Part shown: positions 8,320 through 16,544 of the stretch, piece by piece | How positions within the stretch are numbered: position 1 is the stretch's first letter | Layout of the letters: every line of letters begins with the position of its first letter | Source of the DNA: UBA5004 sp038061835 | GTDB taxonomy: Bacteria; Patescibacteriota; Minisyncoccia; Phycocordibacterales; Zambryskibacteraceae | Direction: 5' to 3' | Assembly: GCA_038061835.1 (NCBI GenBank) | Contig: JBBTYJ010000017.1 | Span: forward strand, 1-47,846 | DNA: 47,846 bases | Notes under the pieces: generated by a model | Databases searched by the model: none | What the model was told of the DNA's origin: nothing | The model's input: the letters and a program-made list of their open reading frames with translations, nothing else | Position numbers and translations under genes: made by a program

Positions 8320-8727
8320 CTAGTTGAGTTTAATAAAGCGCACAGGGCTTCCTGTGCTAGTTTGCCCTTCCAACACCGAATCCGATATCTTTTTCAGGCG
8401 ATATGTCTCGGTTTTTCGCCACGACTTTGGTCTATACGCGGTAAACTCAACGTTTCCCGCGTTATCAACTAGTCCCTTCTCTATATACCCTGAGACCAGA
8501 TCACCGTTTCCATATAAGGTTTTGGTTGACCCGCTTAGCTCGTTACCGTTCCCGACACTGAGTTCGATATCGTGTACGGCGGACGCTTTTTCTCTACTGG
8601 ACCACTTTCCAATAACCCAGTTATATTCTGGGTCTGGAGGCTTTGTAAAGCCGTTGGCTGCACATCCCCATGAGAATAACAGACCGAAAAAGAAACTTAG
8701 TCTCAGATACCTCATTAACACTTTCAT
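8320..8727 (-). CDS. Small lipoprotein of unknown function
   Basis: This 135-residue protein has a classic lipoprotein signal: basic MKVLMRYLR, a hydrophobic stretch, then a lipobox ending FSWGC at Cys22, followed by AANG. The mature part is a small beta-rich domain (GKWSSREKASAV, YGNGDLVSGYIEKG, VEFTAYRPKSW, SVLEGQTSTGSPVRFIKL) resembling small extracytoplasmic barrel-like lipoproteins, but I cannot name the family. A strong ribosome site AAAGGAGGG sits 3 nt before the ATG. An overlapping plus-strand frame at 8324-8842 was rejected in its favour. Confidence 0.75.
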   Translation of the reverse strand: MKVLMRYLRLSFFFGLLFSWGCAANGFTKPPDPEYNWVIGKWSSREKASAVHDIELSVGNGNELSGSTKTLYGNGDLVSGYIEKGLVDNAGNVEFTAYRPKSWRKTETYRLKKISDSVLEGQTSTGSPVRFIKLN

Positions 8728-8846
8728 ACGCCCTCCTTTTTTGCGGACAGCCTATCCACTAGATTTACATACCGTCTACTACTACTGTGTCATGTATGCC
8801 GACAAAAAGCAATACTATAACTATAAACATTTTTTCTTGTAGCTTG

Positions 8847-8876
8847 TTGTGAAAATATCACCTCAAATGCTATCAT
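8847..8876 (+). promoter_or_regulatory. Leaderless-type promoter
   Basis: TTGTGA (8847-8852), an 18-bp spacer and TATCAT (8871-8876) end 6 nt before the ATG at 8883. That distance puts transcription start at or next to the start codon, so the mRNA is probably leaderless. No Shine-Dalgarno site is present. Confidence 0.55.
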
Positions 8877-8882
8877 ATTGAT

Positions 8883-10187
8883 ATGGATCAAGAACCTCAA
8901 GGAATGCGATATCCGAAAGTTTTGCCGCTATCTTTATTGGTCATATTCATCGGAGCTTTCGGTTATTATTTCTATGTTTCTTATGAACAACCGGTTAATC
9001 ATCTAATTGAGGGAGTTCCTTATTACGGTGTGTATAATTTATACCCTGACTTTACTAGTGCCGCGACGTCAATTGCAACGGTTCTGCGTTATTACAATGA
9101 CGAAAGGGTGTCATTTAATGATCTTAAGAACAAGTTTCCTGATTTGCGATATGATAAAGATGATATATCTAACTTTCAAAATGCATTTAATTTTTTTGAA
9201 GCCCAAGGTTATGATGCTTTCAGCATTAGATTACTAAACGCTAAATATACCGATCGAAAGATTAATGAGATTAAGAAATTTATTAAGAAAGATATTCCAG
9301 TAATAATAAATCAACAAAAGCGTCTTGATACAAAAAGTGATGATATAGAACGATTTGGGTGGAGAGTGGTTATCGGTGTTTTTGATAACGAGAAGAAAAT
9401 AATAGTTCACGATGTGGCTTTAGGTAATAATTACGAATTATCTTTTGATGATTTTGAAAGACTATTTGTACCAGATGCATCAAGAATGCTTGCAGTATGG
9501 CCCAAAAATGATCTAGCACAAAGTTTACCTAAACCCGGAAATGGCACACAGTATCCGGAACGATCACCGATAATGGAAAATGCCTACGAAATTATTGGTG
9601 CGGCCGGAAGGGCCAGAGCAGCCGTAGCTACCGCTGATGCCGTTTGTTCTAATATGTCTGACAATCCTACTCCTGAACAGATTAACGAGTTTGTCAGATT
9701 AAACAAAGAATCTATTAAATATAGAGACGAAGTTATCAATAATCCTATATTTAAGGATATGCCTGCATATTTTCAATTTAGAAATAAATTTTATCGTGCA
9801 CGATCTCTTATGCGTATAGGCGAAGTGTCAAGAGCACGAGAAATATTAATAAACGAACTTATTCCGACGAATAAAAATCTTGATGAATCAGTTGAAGGTT
9901 TCGAGCCAGCAAGTGATTTCTCTGAAGTGTCAGATGATTCGGCTCGTTATGCGAAAGTTATTAACGGTCAAATGCCGGCTGTTTATGAGGTATTGATGAA
10001 TTCATATCGTTACGAAGGTAAATATAAGGAGGCTATCAATGCCTACTTGCCCTACTTTGAGATTTATCCTGATGATAAATATGCACTAAAAAAACTCGAG
10101 CAGGTGAGGGACGAGTTGAGTGATCCTTCGTCGAGAAAACCTCTGAAGGGCGTTGTATGTATTGGAGGTCAAGGTGTGATAAAATAG
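8883..10187 (+). CDS. Membrane-anchored degenerate C39-like peptidase with TPR tail
   Basis: The 434-residue protein has one N-terminal membrane helix (about 14-32) and then a papain-like C39_2-type domain (about 40-200). The domain keeps the family outline: VPYY, the helix SAATSIATVLRYYN, a GWRVVIGVFDNEKKIIVHDVALG strand pair and SFDDFERLF. The position of the catalytic Cys holds Thr or Ser, and the His before the VVxGV strand appears replaced by Trp, so the domain is probably catalytically dead and may bind peptides. The C-terminal half (about 220-420) is helical with TPR-like repeats (YRYEGKYKEAINAYLPYFEIYPDD). The small Asp/Gly-rich gene follows after 12 bp and is likely co-transcribed. 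Confidence 0.65.
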   Translation: MDQEPQGMRYPKVLPLSLLVIFIGAFGYYFYVSYEQPVNHLIEGVPYYGVYNLYPDFTSAATSIATVLRYYNDERVSFNDLKNKFPDLRYDKDDISNFQNAFNFFEAQGYDAFSIRLLNAKYTDRKINEIKKFIKKDIPVIINQQKRLDTKSDDIERFGWRVVIGVFDNEKKIIVHDVALGNNYELSFDDFERLFVPDASRMLAVWPKNDLAQSLPKPGNGTQYPERSPIMENAYEIIGAAGRARAAVATADAVCSNMSDNPTPEQINEFVRLNKESIKYRDEVINNPIFKDMPAYFQFRNKFYRARSLMRIGEVSRAREILINELIPTNKNLDESVEGFEPASDFSEVSDDSARYAKVINGQMPAVYEVLMNSYRYEGKYKEAINAYLPYFEIYPDDKYALKKLEQVRDELSDPSSRKPLKGVVCIGGQGVIK

Positions 10188-10199
10188 AATTCAAGAAAT

Positions 10200-10490
10200 A
10201 TGAACAGACCTGGTAATTTTTTATCTCAAAAACTAGTCAAAGTTTTTAAGGTTTTTAAATATGTTATCCTAGGTACTGTCTTGGTTGCCCTGGCATTTTT
10301 ACGTGGAGTTTTAGGGGGACACTCTGACAAATCGATTGATGCCAAGAAATTGTCTAAGGATGATTTGCAAAAATTACTGCATGTGTCTAAGGCAAACGCT
10401 GACGTAACAGGTGATGGTGATGGTGATGATGATGATGATGGTGATGATGGTGATGATGGTGATGATAGTGATGATGGTGGTGGATGTTAG
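10200..10490 (+). CDS. Small membrane protein with Asp/Gly-rich tail ending in Cys
   Basis: A 96-residue protein with a basic N-terminus, one membrane helix (about 20-38, KYVILGTVLVALAFL), then LGGHSDKSIDAKKLSKDDLQKLLHVSKANADV, and a tail of about 27 residues made almost only of Asp and Gly, finishing GGGC. The tail is encoded by a GAT/GGT triplet run (10410-10487) that could change length by slippage without shifting frame. Such an acidic tail would be expected to bind Ca2+. A GG pair follows the membrane helix; with the C39-like neighbour it recalls double-glycine leader peptides, but the neighbour lacks catalytic residues, so this is only a thought. No known family recognised. Confidence 0.55.
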   Translation: MNRPGNFLSQKLVKVFKVFKYVILGTVLVALAFLRGVLGGHSDKSIDAKKLSKDDLQKLLHVSKANADVTGDGDGDDDDDGDDGDDGDDSDDGGGC

Positions 10491-10532
10491 ACAAGTTGAA
10501 GCTTTTTCATTTTTTATCTGTGGTGATTGAAT

Positions 10533-11360
10533 ATGATTCACAGAAATTCTTATATCAGGATTGCTATTTTGGGGGTATTTTTGTTTGTCATTCTATTTTC
10601 TCAAGACGCATTTGCAAGGATTGTATGGCAAAAATATAAGTATACCGATTTAGCTTTATTGCTGGATCGGTCGGATGCTAAGCTCGCGATGGAAATTGGA
10701 AATCATTATTTCAATGGCCCCGCCTGCGCCAAGGCTTCGGCGGGCAAGGCCGGGTGTTATGATTTAAACAAAGCCGAGGATGGGTTTAGAAAGGCAATTT
10801 CAATCGATCCAAAAATTTTCTTGGGGAATTATCAGTTGGCGCGGGTTTATTTCGTTAAAGGAAAAAACGAGGCAGCTCTTTTAGCAATAGACAAAGAACT
10901 TGAAGCAAATCCGGAAAATTTACGCTCGCTTTACGTTCGTGGGCTTATCCTGGCCGGCATGGGGGATTTGTCCGGAGCGGAAGGGGATTTCCGCCGCTTT
11001 ACTTTATGGGCGCCGAAAGAGTGGGCGGGGTATAACGACTTGGCCTGGGTTCTGGCTAAACAAGAGAAATATGGTGAGGCCAGAGACGCTATACTCAAAG
11101 CGTTTGAAAACATTAATAGCGCCAAAGAAAACGCTTGGCTTCAAAACAGCATTGGCGTTGCGTATCTAAATTTAAAAGATTATCAAAGAGCGAGACAGGC
11201 ATTTTTAGCAGCCCAGGTTGCGGCTGAGAAAATGAACGAGAAAGAATGGATCAAGGCGTACCCTGGAAACGATCCGGATAAAACAAAAGAATCTTTCATG
11301 CGTTTTAAGGAGGCGATAAATCTAAATTTGGCGCATACTTCCATTGTTGATAACCGTTAA
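10533..11360 (+). CDS. Secreted TPR-repeat protein
   Basis: I start at the ATG at 10533; an in-frame TTG lies 6 bp upstream. The 275-residue product has a signal peptide (MIHRNSYIRIAILGVFLFVI, predicted cleavage after AFA) and at least four TPR-like units, for example AEDGFRKAISIDPKIFLGNYQLARVY and ALLAIDKELEANPENLRSLYVRGL. It may be a periplasmic or surface scaffold. Between the two helices of the first TPR unit is the foreign-looking peptide PACAKASAGKAG, encoded by a GC-rich palindromic repeat element. It precedes the surface repeat protein by 35 bp. Function beyond protein binding is unknown. Confidence 0.75.
   Translation: MIHRNSYIRIAILGVFLFVILFSQDAFARIVWQKYKYTDLALLLDRSDAKLAMEIGNHYFNGPACAKASAGKAGCYDLNKAEDGFRKAISIDPKIFLGNYQLARVYFVKGKNEAALLAIDKELEANPENLRSLYVRGLILAGMGDLSGAEGDFRRFTLWAPKEWAGYNDLAWVLAKQEKYGEARDAILKAFENINSAKENAWLQNSIGVAYLNLKDYQRARQAFLAAQVAAEKMNEKEWIKAYPGNDPDKTKESFMRFKEAINLNLAHTSIVDNR
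10718..10754 (+). repeat. GC-rich palindromic element inserted in frame
   Basis: CCCGCC (10719-10724) and GGCGGG (10739-10744) flank a loop rich in GCCAAGGC. The sequence is far more GC-rich than its surroundings and adds about 12 residues (PACAKASAGKAG) to the TPR protein without breaking the frame. Confidence 0.7.
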
Positions 11361-11381
11361 GCATGGCAGTTTTGTAAATGC

Positions 11382-11387
11382 TATAAT
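11382..11387 (+). promoter_or_regulatory. Consensus -10 box of a short-leader promoter
   Basis: TATAAT ends 8 nt before the ATG of the surface protein at 11396, which implies an almost leaderless mRNA. No good -35 hexamer is obvious. Confidence 0.45.
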
Positions 11388-11395
11388 AAAAGCAA

Positions 11396-12341
11396 ATGGG
11401 TTTCATTCTGAATAAAAAAAAGCTCATCCAGATTTTACTTGTTTTGGGGGCTCTTTTGATTGCTGTTTTTTTGATTTTTTCCACTAGGGAAATAAACACG
11501 AAAAGTTTCGGAGTCTCGTATCTTGAGCCGGTCGGCACGGGAATGATAGCTCCGGCCTGCGGATCTTCTGATGCTCCTGCGGTTTGTGTGGGAAGTAACC
11601 CCGTAGTTAATTTAAGTTGGATTCAGGACAAAGATCCCGCGCAGTGTTCCGACGGAGGGGATAATGACGGGGACGGCATGATAGATTATCCTGCTGATAA
11701 TGACTGCACTTCTCCCGATGACGATGATGAAAGTTCCGGCGGATTTCAGGGCGCGATTGCTTGTCGCGATGGAGTTGACAACGATGGTGATGGCGGACAG
11801 GATTACCCCCTGGATCAGGAATGCATTTCCCCTGACGATCCTTCTGAAGGAGGATCGGAAGCCTGCCGAGAAGCTATTTTAAATATCAGAATATCGGGCG
11901 GAGCGGAGGTTGCTAATATTAACGGAATCCCGTGTCCTAACGGCCAAGGAAATTACCAATGGACTGGGGCGTCTTCTGGGCAAACTTACGATTATACGGT
12001 ATATGCGTCTCCGTTGACGGGGGTGTCTAGCAAGATAGTTGACTCGGCCGGCAATGTCGGAAGCCATAGCTCCATTGCTGTTTCTGGATCGAACGTGTAC
12101 ATAAGCTATCGCGACTCTACCAGAACAAATCTTAAGTTCGCCAAATCCACCGATGGCGGCGCCACCTGGTCTCCGGCGAACATAAAGATAGTTGACTCGG
12201 CCGGCAATGTCGGAAGCCATAGCTCCATTGCCGCTCCCGACGCCAATAATATTTTTATAAGCTATAAAAATAGCACTACTGATGACCTTAAGTTCGCCAA
12301 ATCCACCGATGGCGGCGCCACCTGGTCTCCGGCGAACATAA
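11396..12341 (+). CDS. Large cell-surface repeat protein, 5' part up to assembly gap
   Basis: The N-terminus has a basic stretch and a membrane helix (MGFILNKKKLIQILLVLGAL...), a signal anchor or uncleaved signal peptide. Two Ca2+-binding-like modules of form CxDGxDNDGDGxxDYPxDxxCxSPDD follow (about residues 82-105 and 122-148). Then, from about residue 212, come tandem 51-52-residue units with an Asp-box/BNR signature STDGGATW. The gene runs into the N gap at 12342 with the frame open. The 3' part at 12444 is almost certainly the same gene. Likely an exported adhesin or sialidase-like propeller protein; no enzymatic residues can be judged. Confidence 0.8.
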
Positions 12342-12896
12342 NNNNNNNNNNNNNNNNNNNNNNNNNNNNNNNNNNNNNNNNNNNNNNNNNNNNNNNNNNN
12401 NNNNNNNNNNNNNNNNNNNNNNNNNNNNNNNNNNNNNNNNNCGAACATAAAGATAGTTGACTCGGCCGGCAATGTCGGAAGCCATAGCTCCATTGCTGTT
12501 TCTGGATCGAACGTGTACATAAGCTATCGCGACTCTACCAGAACAAATCTTAAGTTCGCCAAATCCACCGATGGCGGCGCCACCTGGTCTCCGGCGAACA
12601 TAAAGATAGTTGACTCGGCCGGCAATGTCGGAAGCCATAGCTCCATTGCTGTTTCTGGATCGAACGTGTACATAAGCTATCGCGACTCTACCAGAACAAA
12701 TCTTAAGTTCGCCAAATCCACCGATGGCGGCGCCACCTGGTCTCCGGCGAACATAAAGATAGTTGACTCGGCCGGCAATGTCGGAAGCCATAGCTCCATT
12801 GCCGCTCCCGACGCCAATAATATTTTTATAAGCTATAAAAATAGCACTAATGGCGACCTTAAGTTTATTAAATCAAATAACGGCGGGGCAACTTGG
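12031..12896 (+). repeat. Tandem 153/156-bp coding repeats
   Basis: Units begin at about 12031, 12184, 12449, 12602 and 12755 and are nearly identical in DNA. Type A units (153 bp) encode VSGSNVYISYRDSTRTNLKF; type B units (156 bp) encode APDANNIFISYKNST followed by DDLKF or GDLKF. The visible order is A, B, gap, A, A, B. Near-identity between copies points to recent amplification or gene conversion. The true copy number is hidden by the gap. Confidence 0.9.
12342..12441. other. Assembly gap (100 N)
   Basis: Exactly 100 N inside the repeat array, so it is a placeholder of unknown real length. The reading frames on the two sides differ by the placeholder length and cannot be used to infer a frameshift. 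Confidence 0.98.
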
Positions 12897-13553
12897 GTTT
12901 TTTACCCAAGCAACGGGCATGAGATAGCGTCCGGCTCTTTTTCAACGCCAAGTTGCGCGTTATTTGATTATGGACTTTCAAACTCTGGCACCTCACATGT
13001 TACCAAAACGTCGGGAAATGCCTTTACTCAAAATACTATTACTAAGACGCTGATTTCTTCCAGCATGACAGAGCCAGTCACGCTGTCTCTCTCTGGCGTG
13101 CCGAATGGAACTTCATACTCAATTTCAAACTCAATATGTTCACCAACATGTAATTCCGTCATCACCTTTACCGTTTCCCCAAGTACTTCCGCAGGTACTT
13201 ATCTAATTACTGTTACCGGTTCTCCGCTCAACAAACAAACAAGTTTCAATCTGGTCGTATCAGGTAATCCAATGACGGTCACCTGTTCGGCTTTCCCAAG
13301 AACGGCGCTTTTAGGGCAAACTGTGACTTGGACCGCTAACGTATCGGGAGGTACTCCGCCCCTCACTTACTCGTGGAGCGGTACTAATTTCCCGACCACT
13401 CCCTCTCCCAGCACCAATCCGTTCAGTATCAGTTATAGTACTATTGGGCAAAAAACCGCAACGGTAACGGTAACCGACGTGGATTCAGTTACAGCTACTT
13501 GTCCGGCTGGTGTGGTTCGGATTAATTTCGACCCAAGTCTCGAAGAGTTTTAG
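12444..13553 (+). CDS. Large cell-surface repeat protein, 3' part after assembly gap
   Basis: Continues the 51-residue Asp-box units (three visible copies), then at about 12900 leaves the repeats. A region with beta-sandwich character follows (LSLSGVPNGTSYSISNS, FTVSPSTSAGTYLITVTGSP), and then a PKD/Ig-like domain (FPRTALLGQTVTWTANVSGGTPPLTYSWSG, QKTATVTVTDVDSVTATC). It ends in FDPSLEEF with no sortase motif or C-terminal membrane helix, so surface attachment would depend on the N-terminal anchor. Stop at 13551-13553; pilB follows after 23 bp. Confidence 0.8.
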   Translation, partial: NIKIVDSAGNVGSHSSIAVSGSNVYISYRDSTRTNLKFAKSTDGGATWSPANIKIVDSAGNVGSHSSIAVSGSNVYISYRDSTRTNLKFAKSTDGGATWSPANIKIVDSAGNVGSHSSIAAPDANNIFISYKNSTNGDLKFIKSNNGGATWVFYPSNGHEIASGSFSTPSCALFDYGLSNSGTSHVTKTSGNAFTQNTITKTLISSSMTEPVTLSLSGVPNGTSYSISNSICSPTCNSVITFTVSPSTSAGTYLITVTGSPLNKQTSFNLVVSGNPMTVTCSAFPRTALLGQTVTWTANVSGGTPPLTYSWSGTNFPTTPSPSTNPFSISYSTIGQKTATVTVTDVDSVTATCPAGVVRINFDPSLEEF

Positions 13554-13559
13554 CGCCTA

Positions 13560-13574
13560 TTCACTTAAAGTGAA
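13560..13574. repeat. Short perfect palindrome before pilB
   Basis: TTCACTTAAAGTGAA ends 2 nt before the pilB start codon. It could be an operator or a weak RNA hairpin that limits access to the start. Confidence 0.35.
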
Positions 13575-13576
13575 TT

Positions 13577-15331
13577 ATGCATATTAACGACGACAAGCTT
13601 GAAGATTTCATGATTGACTCCGGTTTAGTCTCGAAGTCGGAGATTGAGCTTGCCAAAAGCGAAGTCAAGAAAAAAAATATCACCATCGGCGAAGCGCTTG
13701 TAAACCAAGGCGTCTTAACCGAAGACGATTTGCGCAAGACGCAAGCCTACATTCTTGGAATTCCCTTTGTCGACCTTAAAAACCAAAAACTCGATTTTTC
13801 CGTACTTTCTCTTATCCCCGAACCAATCGCCAGAAACCACAACATTGTCGCCTTTGGGAAAATTAACGACAGTTTGGAAGTGGCCATGCTTGATACGGAA
13901 GATTTAACGGCTATCGATTTTGTCAAGAAAAAAGTTGGACTCAAGATCTTGCCCCGTCTGACCGACGGAGAATCCATGAAGTGGGCGTTGTTATCTTATC
14001 AAAAAACGCTTAAGGCCGAATTTGGAGATATTATTCAAAAAGAAGCGAGTTCGCTTAAAACCATCAGCGACAGAGTAAGCGGTGAAGACATTACAGAGGA
14101 TGATCTTAAAAAATTGTCGAAGGATATTCCGGTGGTTCGTATTGTTGATACTCTTTTGAAACACGCAATCATTCAAGACGCTTCCGATATCCATATTGAA
14201 CCGGAAGAAGACAAAGTGCTAGTGCGCTATCGCATAGACGGTATCTTGCGCGATGCTATGGTTCTGCCGAAAAATACTGCTTCTGGAATTACCGCTCGTA
14301 TTAAAGTGCTTTCCAGTCTGAAACTCGATGAAAAACGGATTCCTCAAGACGGTCGTTTCAAAATTGACGCAGGGGGAGAAAAAGTTTCCTTTCGAGTGTC
14401 AACTCTGCCGGTCTATTATGGCGAGAAGACGGTCATGCGACTTTTACGTGAATCTGTTTCTGGATTCACTTTAGAGAGTCTTGGATTTCACGCTCGAGGT
14501 CTTGATGATTTGCACAAGGCGCTGAAAGTTACTACTGGCATGATTCTGGCGACTGGCCCGACCGGTTCGGGCAAAACGACGACCCTCTACACCATGCTTG
14601 ATATTGTCAATACTCCAAACGTCAATATTTCCACGATTGAAGATCCGGTGGAATATCAAATGACCCGCATCAATCAGACGCAGGTTCGTCCGGAAATCGG
14701 ACTTACCTTTGCGAACGGTTTGCGCACTCTGGTGCGTCAAGATCCGGATATTATTATGGTAGGAGAGATTCGTGATAACGAGACAGCCGCACTTGCCATC
14801 AATGCCGCATTAACCGGTCACTTGGTGCTCTCGACGCTTCATACTAATTCTGCCGCCGGAGCCATACCAAGACTTTTGGATATGAAAGTGGAGCCATTTT
14901 TGCTTGTATCTACCCTCGATATCGTTATTGCTCAGCGTTTGGTCAGAAGACTTTCTTCCTCGAAGACAAAATATTTTCTAAACAAAGAAGAACTGACTTC
15001 TCTCGGCAATATCATATCGCTTGATAGGATGCTGACTCTTCTCAGAGATGAGAAAATTATTGGGAATAAAGATAGTTTTAACAAGATTCCGTTTTGGAAA
15101 CCCGCTCCGGGGAAAAATTCCGAAGACGGATATTCAAGTCGTATCGGCATACACGAAGTGCTTAGAATCACGCCCACTATCAAAAGTCTTATCATGAAAG
15201 GAGCGACAGCCGGAGAGATAGAGGAACAGGCCAAATCGGAAGGAATGATGACCATGATTGAAGATGGCATTTTCAAGGCCGCGCAGGGCATTACCACCAT
15301 AGAAGAAGTTTTGAGGGTAGTCTCGGAATAA
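13577..15331 (+). CDS. pilB: Type IV pilus extension ATPase PilB
   Basis: A 584-residue GspE/PilB ATPase that powers pilus assembly at the inner face of the membrane. An N-terminal MshEN-type domain (about 1-150, GEALVNQGVLTEDDLRKTQAYILGIPFV) precedes the N2 domain and the motor. The motor has Walker A GPTGSGKTT (about 326-334), an Asp box with IEDPVEY, Walker B IIMVGEIRD and the His box LVLSTLHTN. The tetracysteine zinc motif common in this family is absent: the stretch before GYSSRIGIHEVL contains no Cys. It leads the pilus operon, and pilC starts 1 nt after its stop. Confidence 0.93.
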   Translation: MHINDDKLEDFMIDSGLVSKSEIELAKSEVKKKNITIGEALVNQGVLTEDDLRKTQAYILGIPFVDLKNQKLDFSVLSLIPEPIARNHNIVAFGKINDSLEVAMLDTEDLTAIDFVKKKVGLKILPRLTDGESMKWALLSYQKTLKAEFGDIIQKEASSLKTISDRVSGEDITEDDLKKLSKDIPVVRIVDTLLKHAIIQDASDIHIEPEEDKVLVRYRIDGILRDAMVLPKNTASGITARIKVLSSLKLDEKRIPQDGRFKIDAGGEKVSFRVSTLPVYYGEKTVMRLLRESVSGFTLESLGFHARGLDDLHKALKVTTGMILATGPTGSGKTTTLYTMLDIVNTPNVNISTIEDPVEYQMTRINQTQVRPEIGLTFANGLRTLVRQDPDIIMVGEIRDNETAALAINAALTGHLVLSTLHTNSAAGAIPRLLDMKVEPFLLVSTLDIVIAQRLVRRLSSSKTKYFLNKEELTSLGNIISLDRMLTLLRDEKIIGNKDSFNKIPFWKPAPGKNSEDGYSSRIGIHEVLRITPTIKSLIMKGATAGEIEEQAKSEGMMTMIEDGIFKAAQGITTIEEVLRVVSE

Positions 15332-15332
15332 T

Positions 15333-16544
15333 ATGGCTCTCTATAAATACAAAGCCAAAAATAAGGAAGGCAAAATATACGAACGCACCATTGAGCTAAA
15401 GGATCGTTTGGATATCTACCGCGTTATTCGGGAGGAAGGGGGTAGTGTAATTTCTATCCAGGAAGCCGGAGGATATTCCGTGTTGACTTTGCTCGATCAT
15501 ATTTTGGGTAGTATCAATATGCATCAAAAAATCATCTTTGCCAAAAATCTTGGTTTGATGATGAAGGCCGGTCTGCCGGTTACTCGCGCACTTTCCGTAA
15601 TGGAAAAACAGTCCAAAAGCAAACCGTTTAAAAAGTTACTCTCTGAACTTGAAGCGGACGTTAGTCACGGTAAAACTCTCTCCGAATCTTTGAAAAGATG
15701 GCCTAAAATCTTTTCTCCTCTATTTGTATCCATGATCAAGGCGGGAGAAGAATCCGGCAATGTTTCAGGTTCGCTCAATATCGTTTCTAATCAAATGGAG
15801 AAAACGTATTTATTGACCAAGAAAGTGCGTGGTGCGCTTATATATCCGGCAGTAATTATCTCGGTTATGATTATTATCACGATTTTGCTTCTGATTTTCA
15901 TGGTACCAACTTTGACCGCAACGTTCGAGGGTCTCGGTGTCGAATTGCCTTTGTCGACTCGAGTGCTTATTTATCTAAGTAATTTTTTGGTCGAGAATAC
16001 TCTGGCGGTTTTGACCAGTGTTTTACTGCTCGCGATATTTTCGGTGATTTTCTTACGGACGAGAATAGGACGCAGTCTTTCTGATGTTGTTTTCATGCAT
16101 CTTCCCGTTATTGGAGAAATGATCAAGGAGTTTGAATCTGCTCGAACTACCCGCACTCTCTCTTCGCTACTTTCCAGCGGGGTGGAAATTGTGGTGGCGC
16201 TTGATGTTACTATCGATGTTTTACAAAATCATCTGTATAAAAATGCCTTAACGCGCGCGCGCGTCGCTATCGAGAAGGGAGAACCGATGTCGGCTGTGTT
16301 TATCGGACACGATAAACTTTACCCTCTCTTTGTCGGAGAAATGGTTGCTGTCGGGGAAGAAACCGGCAAAATTTCGGAGATGCTCATGGGAGTAGCAGAT
16401 TATTACGAAGAAGAGGTGGATCAAAAAACCAAAGATCTTTCAACCATTATTGAGCCGATATTAATGGTTATTATTGGTATCGGAGTTGGTATCTTTGCCA
16501 TCTCAATGCTTGCTCCCACTTATTCTCTGGTGGACTATATATGA
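15333..16544 (+). CDS. pilC: Type IV pilus inner-membrane platform protein PilC
   Basis: A 403-residue GspF/PilC protein that anchors the assembly ATPase. It has two T2SSF repeats (about 65-190 and 270-395), each with the family AGxPxxxAL-type region (KAGLPVTRALSVMEKQ; SGVEIVVALDVTIDVL) and a GEETG/GEESG segment. Membrane helices lie at about 165-190, 215-235 and 375-395. The length is typical. Its stop overlaps the next gene (ATGA), consistent with one operon from pilB onward. Confidence 0.93.
   Translation: MALYKYKAKNKEGKIYERTIELKDRLDIYRVIREEGGSVISIQEAGGYSVLTLLDHILGSINMHQKIIFAKNLGLMMKAGLPVTRALSVMEKQSKSKPFKKLLSELEADVSHGKTLSESLKRWPKIFSPLFVSMIKAGEESGNVSGSLNIVSNQMEKTYLLTKKVRGALIYPAVIISVMIIITILLLIFMVPTLTATFEGLGVELPLSTRVLIYLSNFLVENTLAVLTSVLLLAIFSVIFLRTRIGRSLSDVVFMHLPVIGEMIKEFESARTTRTLSSLLSSGVEIVVALDVTIDVLQNHLYKNALTRARVAIEKGEPMSAVFIGHDKLYPLFVGEMVAVGEETGKISEMLMGVADYYEEEVDQKTKDLSTIIEPILMVIIGIGVGIFAISMLAPTYSLVDYI

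Noticed and set aside
8324..8842. 172-codon plus-strand frame overlapping the lipoprotein gene
   Set aside because: The minus-strand gene has a lipobox signal peptide and a strong ribosome site; the plus-strand frame has neither and no recognisable domain.
12342..12441. Frameshift in the surface protein
   Set aside because: The frame difference is explained by the arbitrary 100-N placeholder.
11879..12791. Long antisense frames across the repeat array and gap
   Set aside because: They are shadows of the repeated plus-strand coding units, with the same peptide repeated because the DNA repeats.
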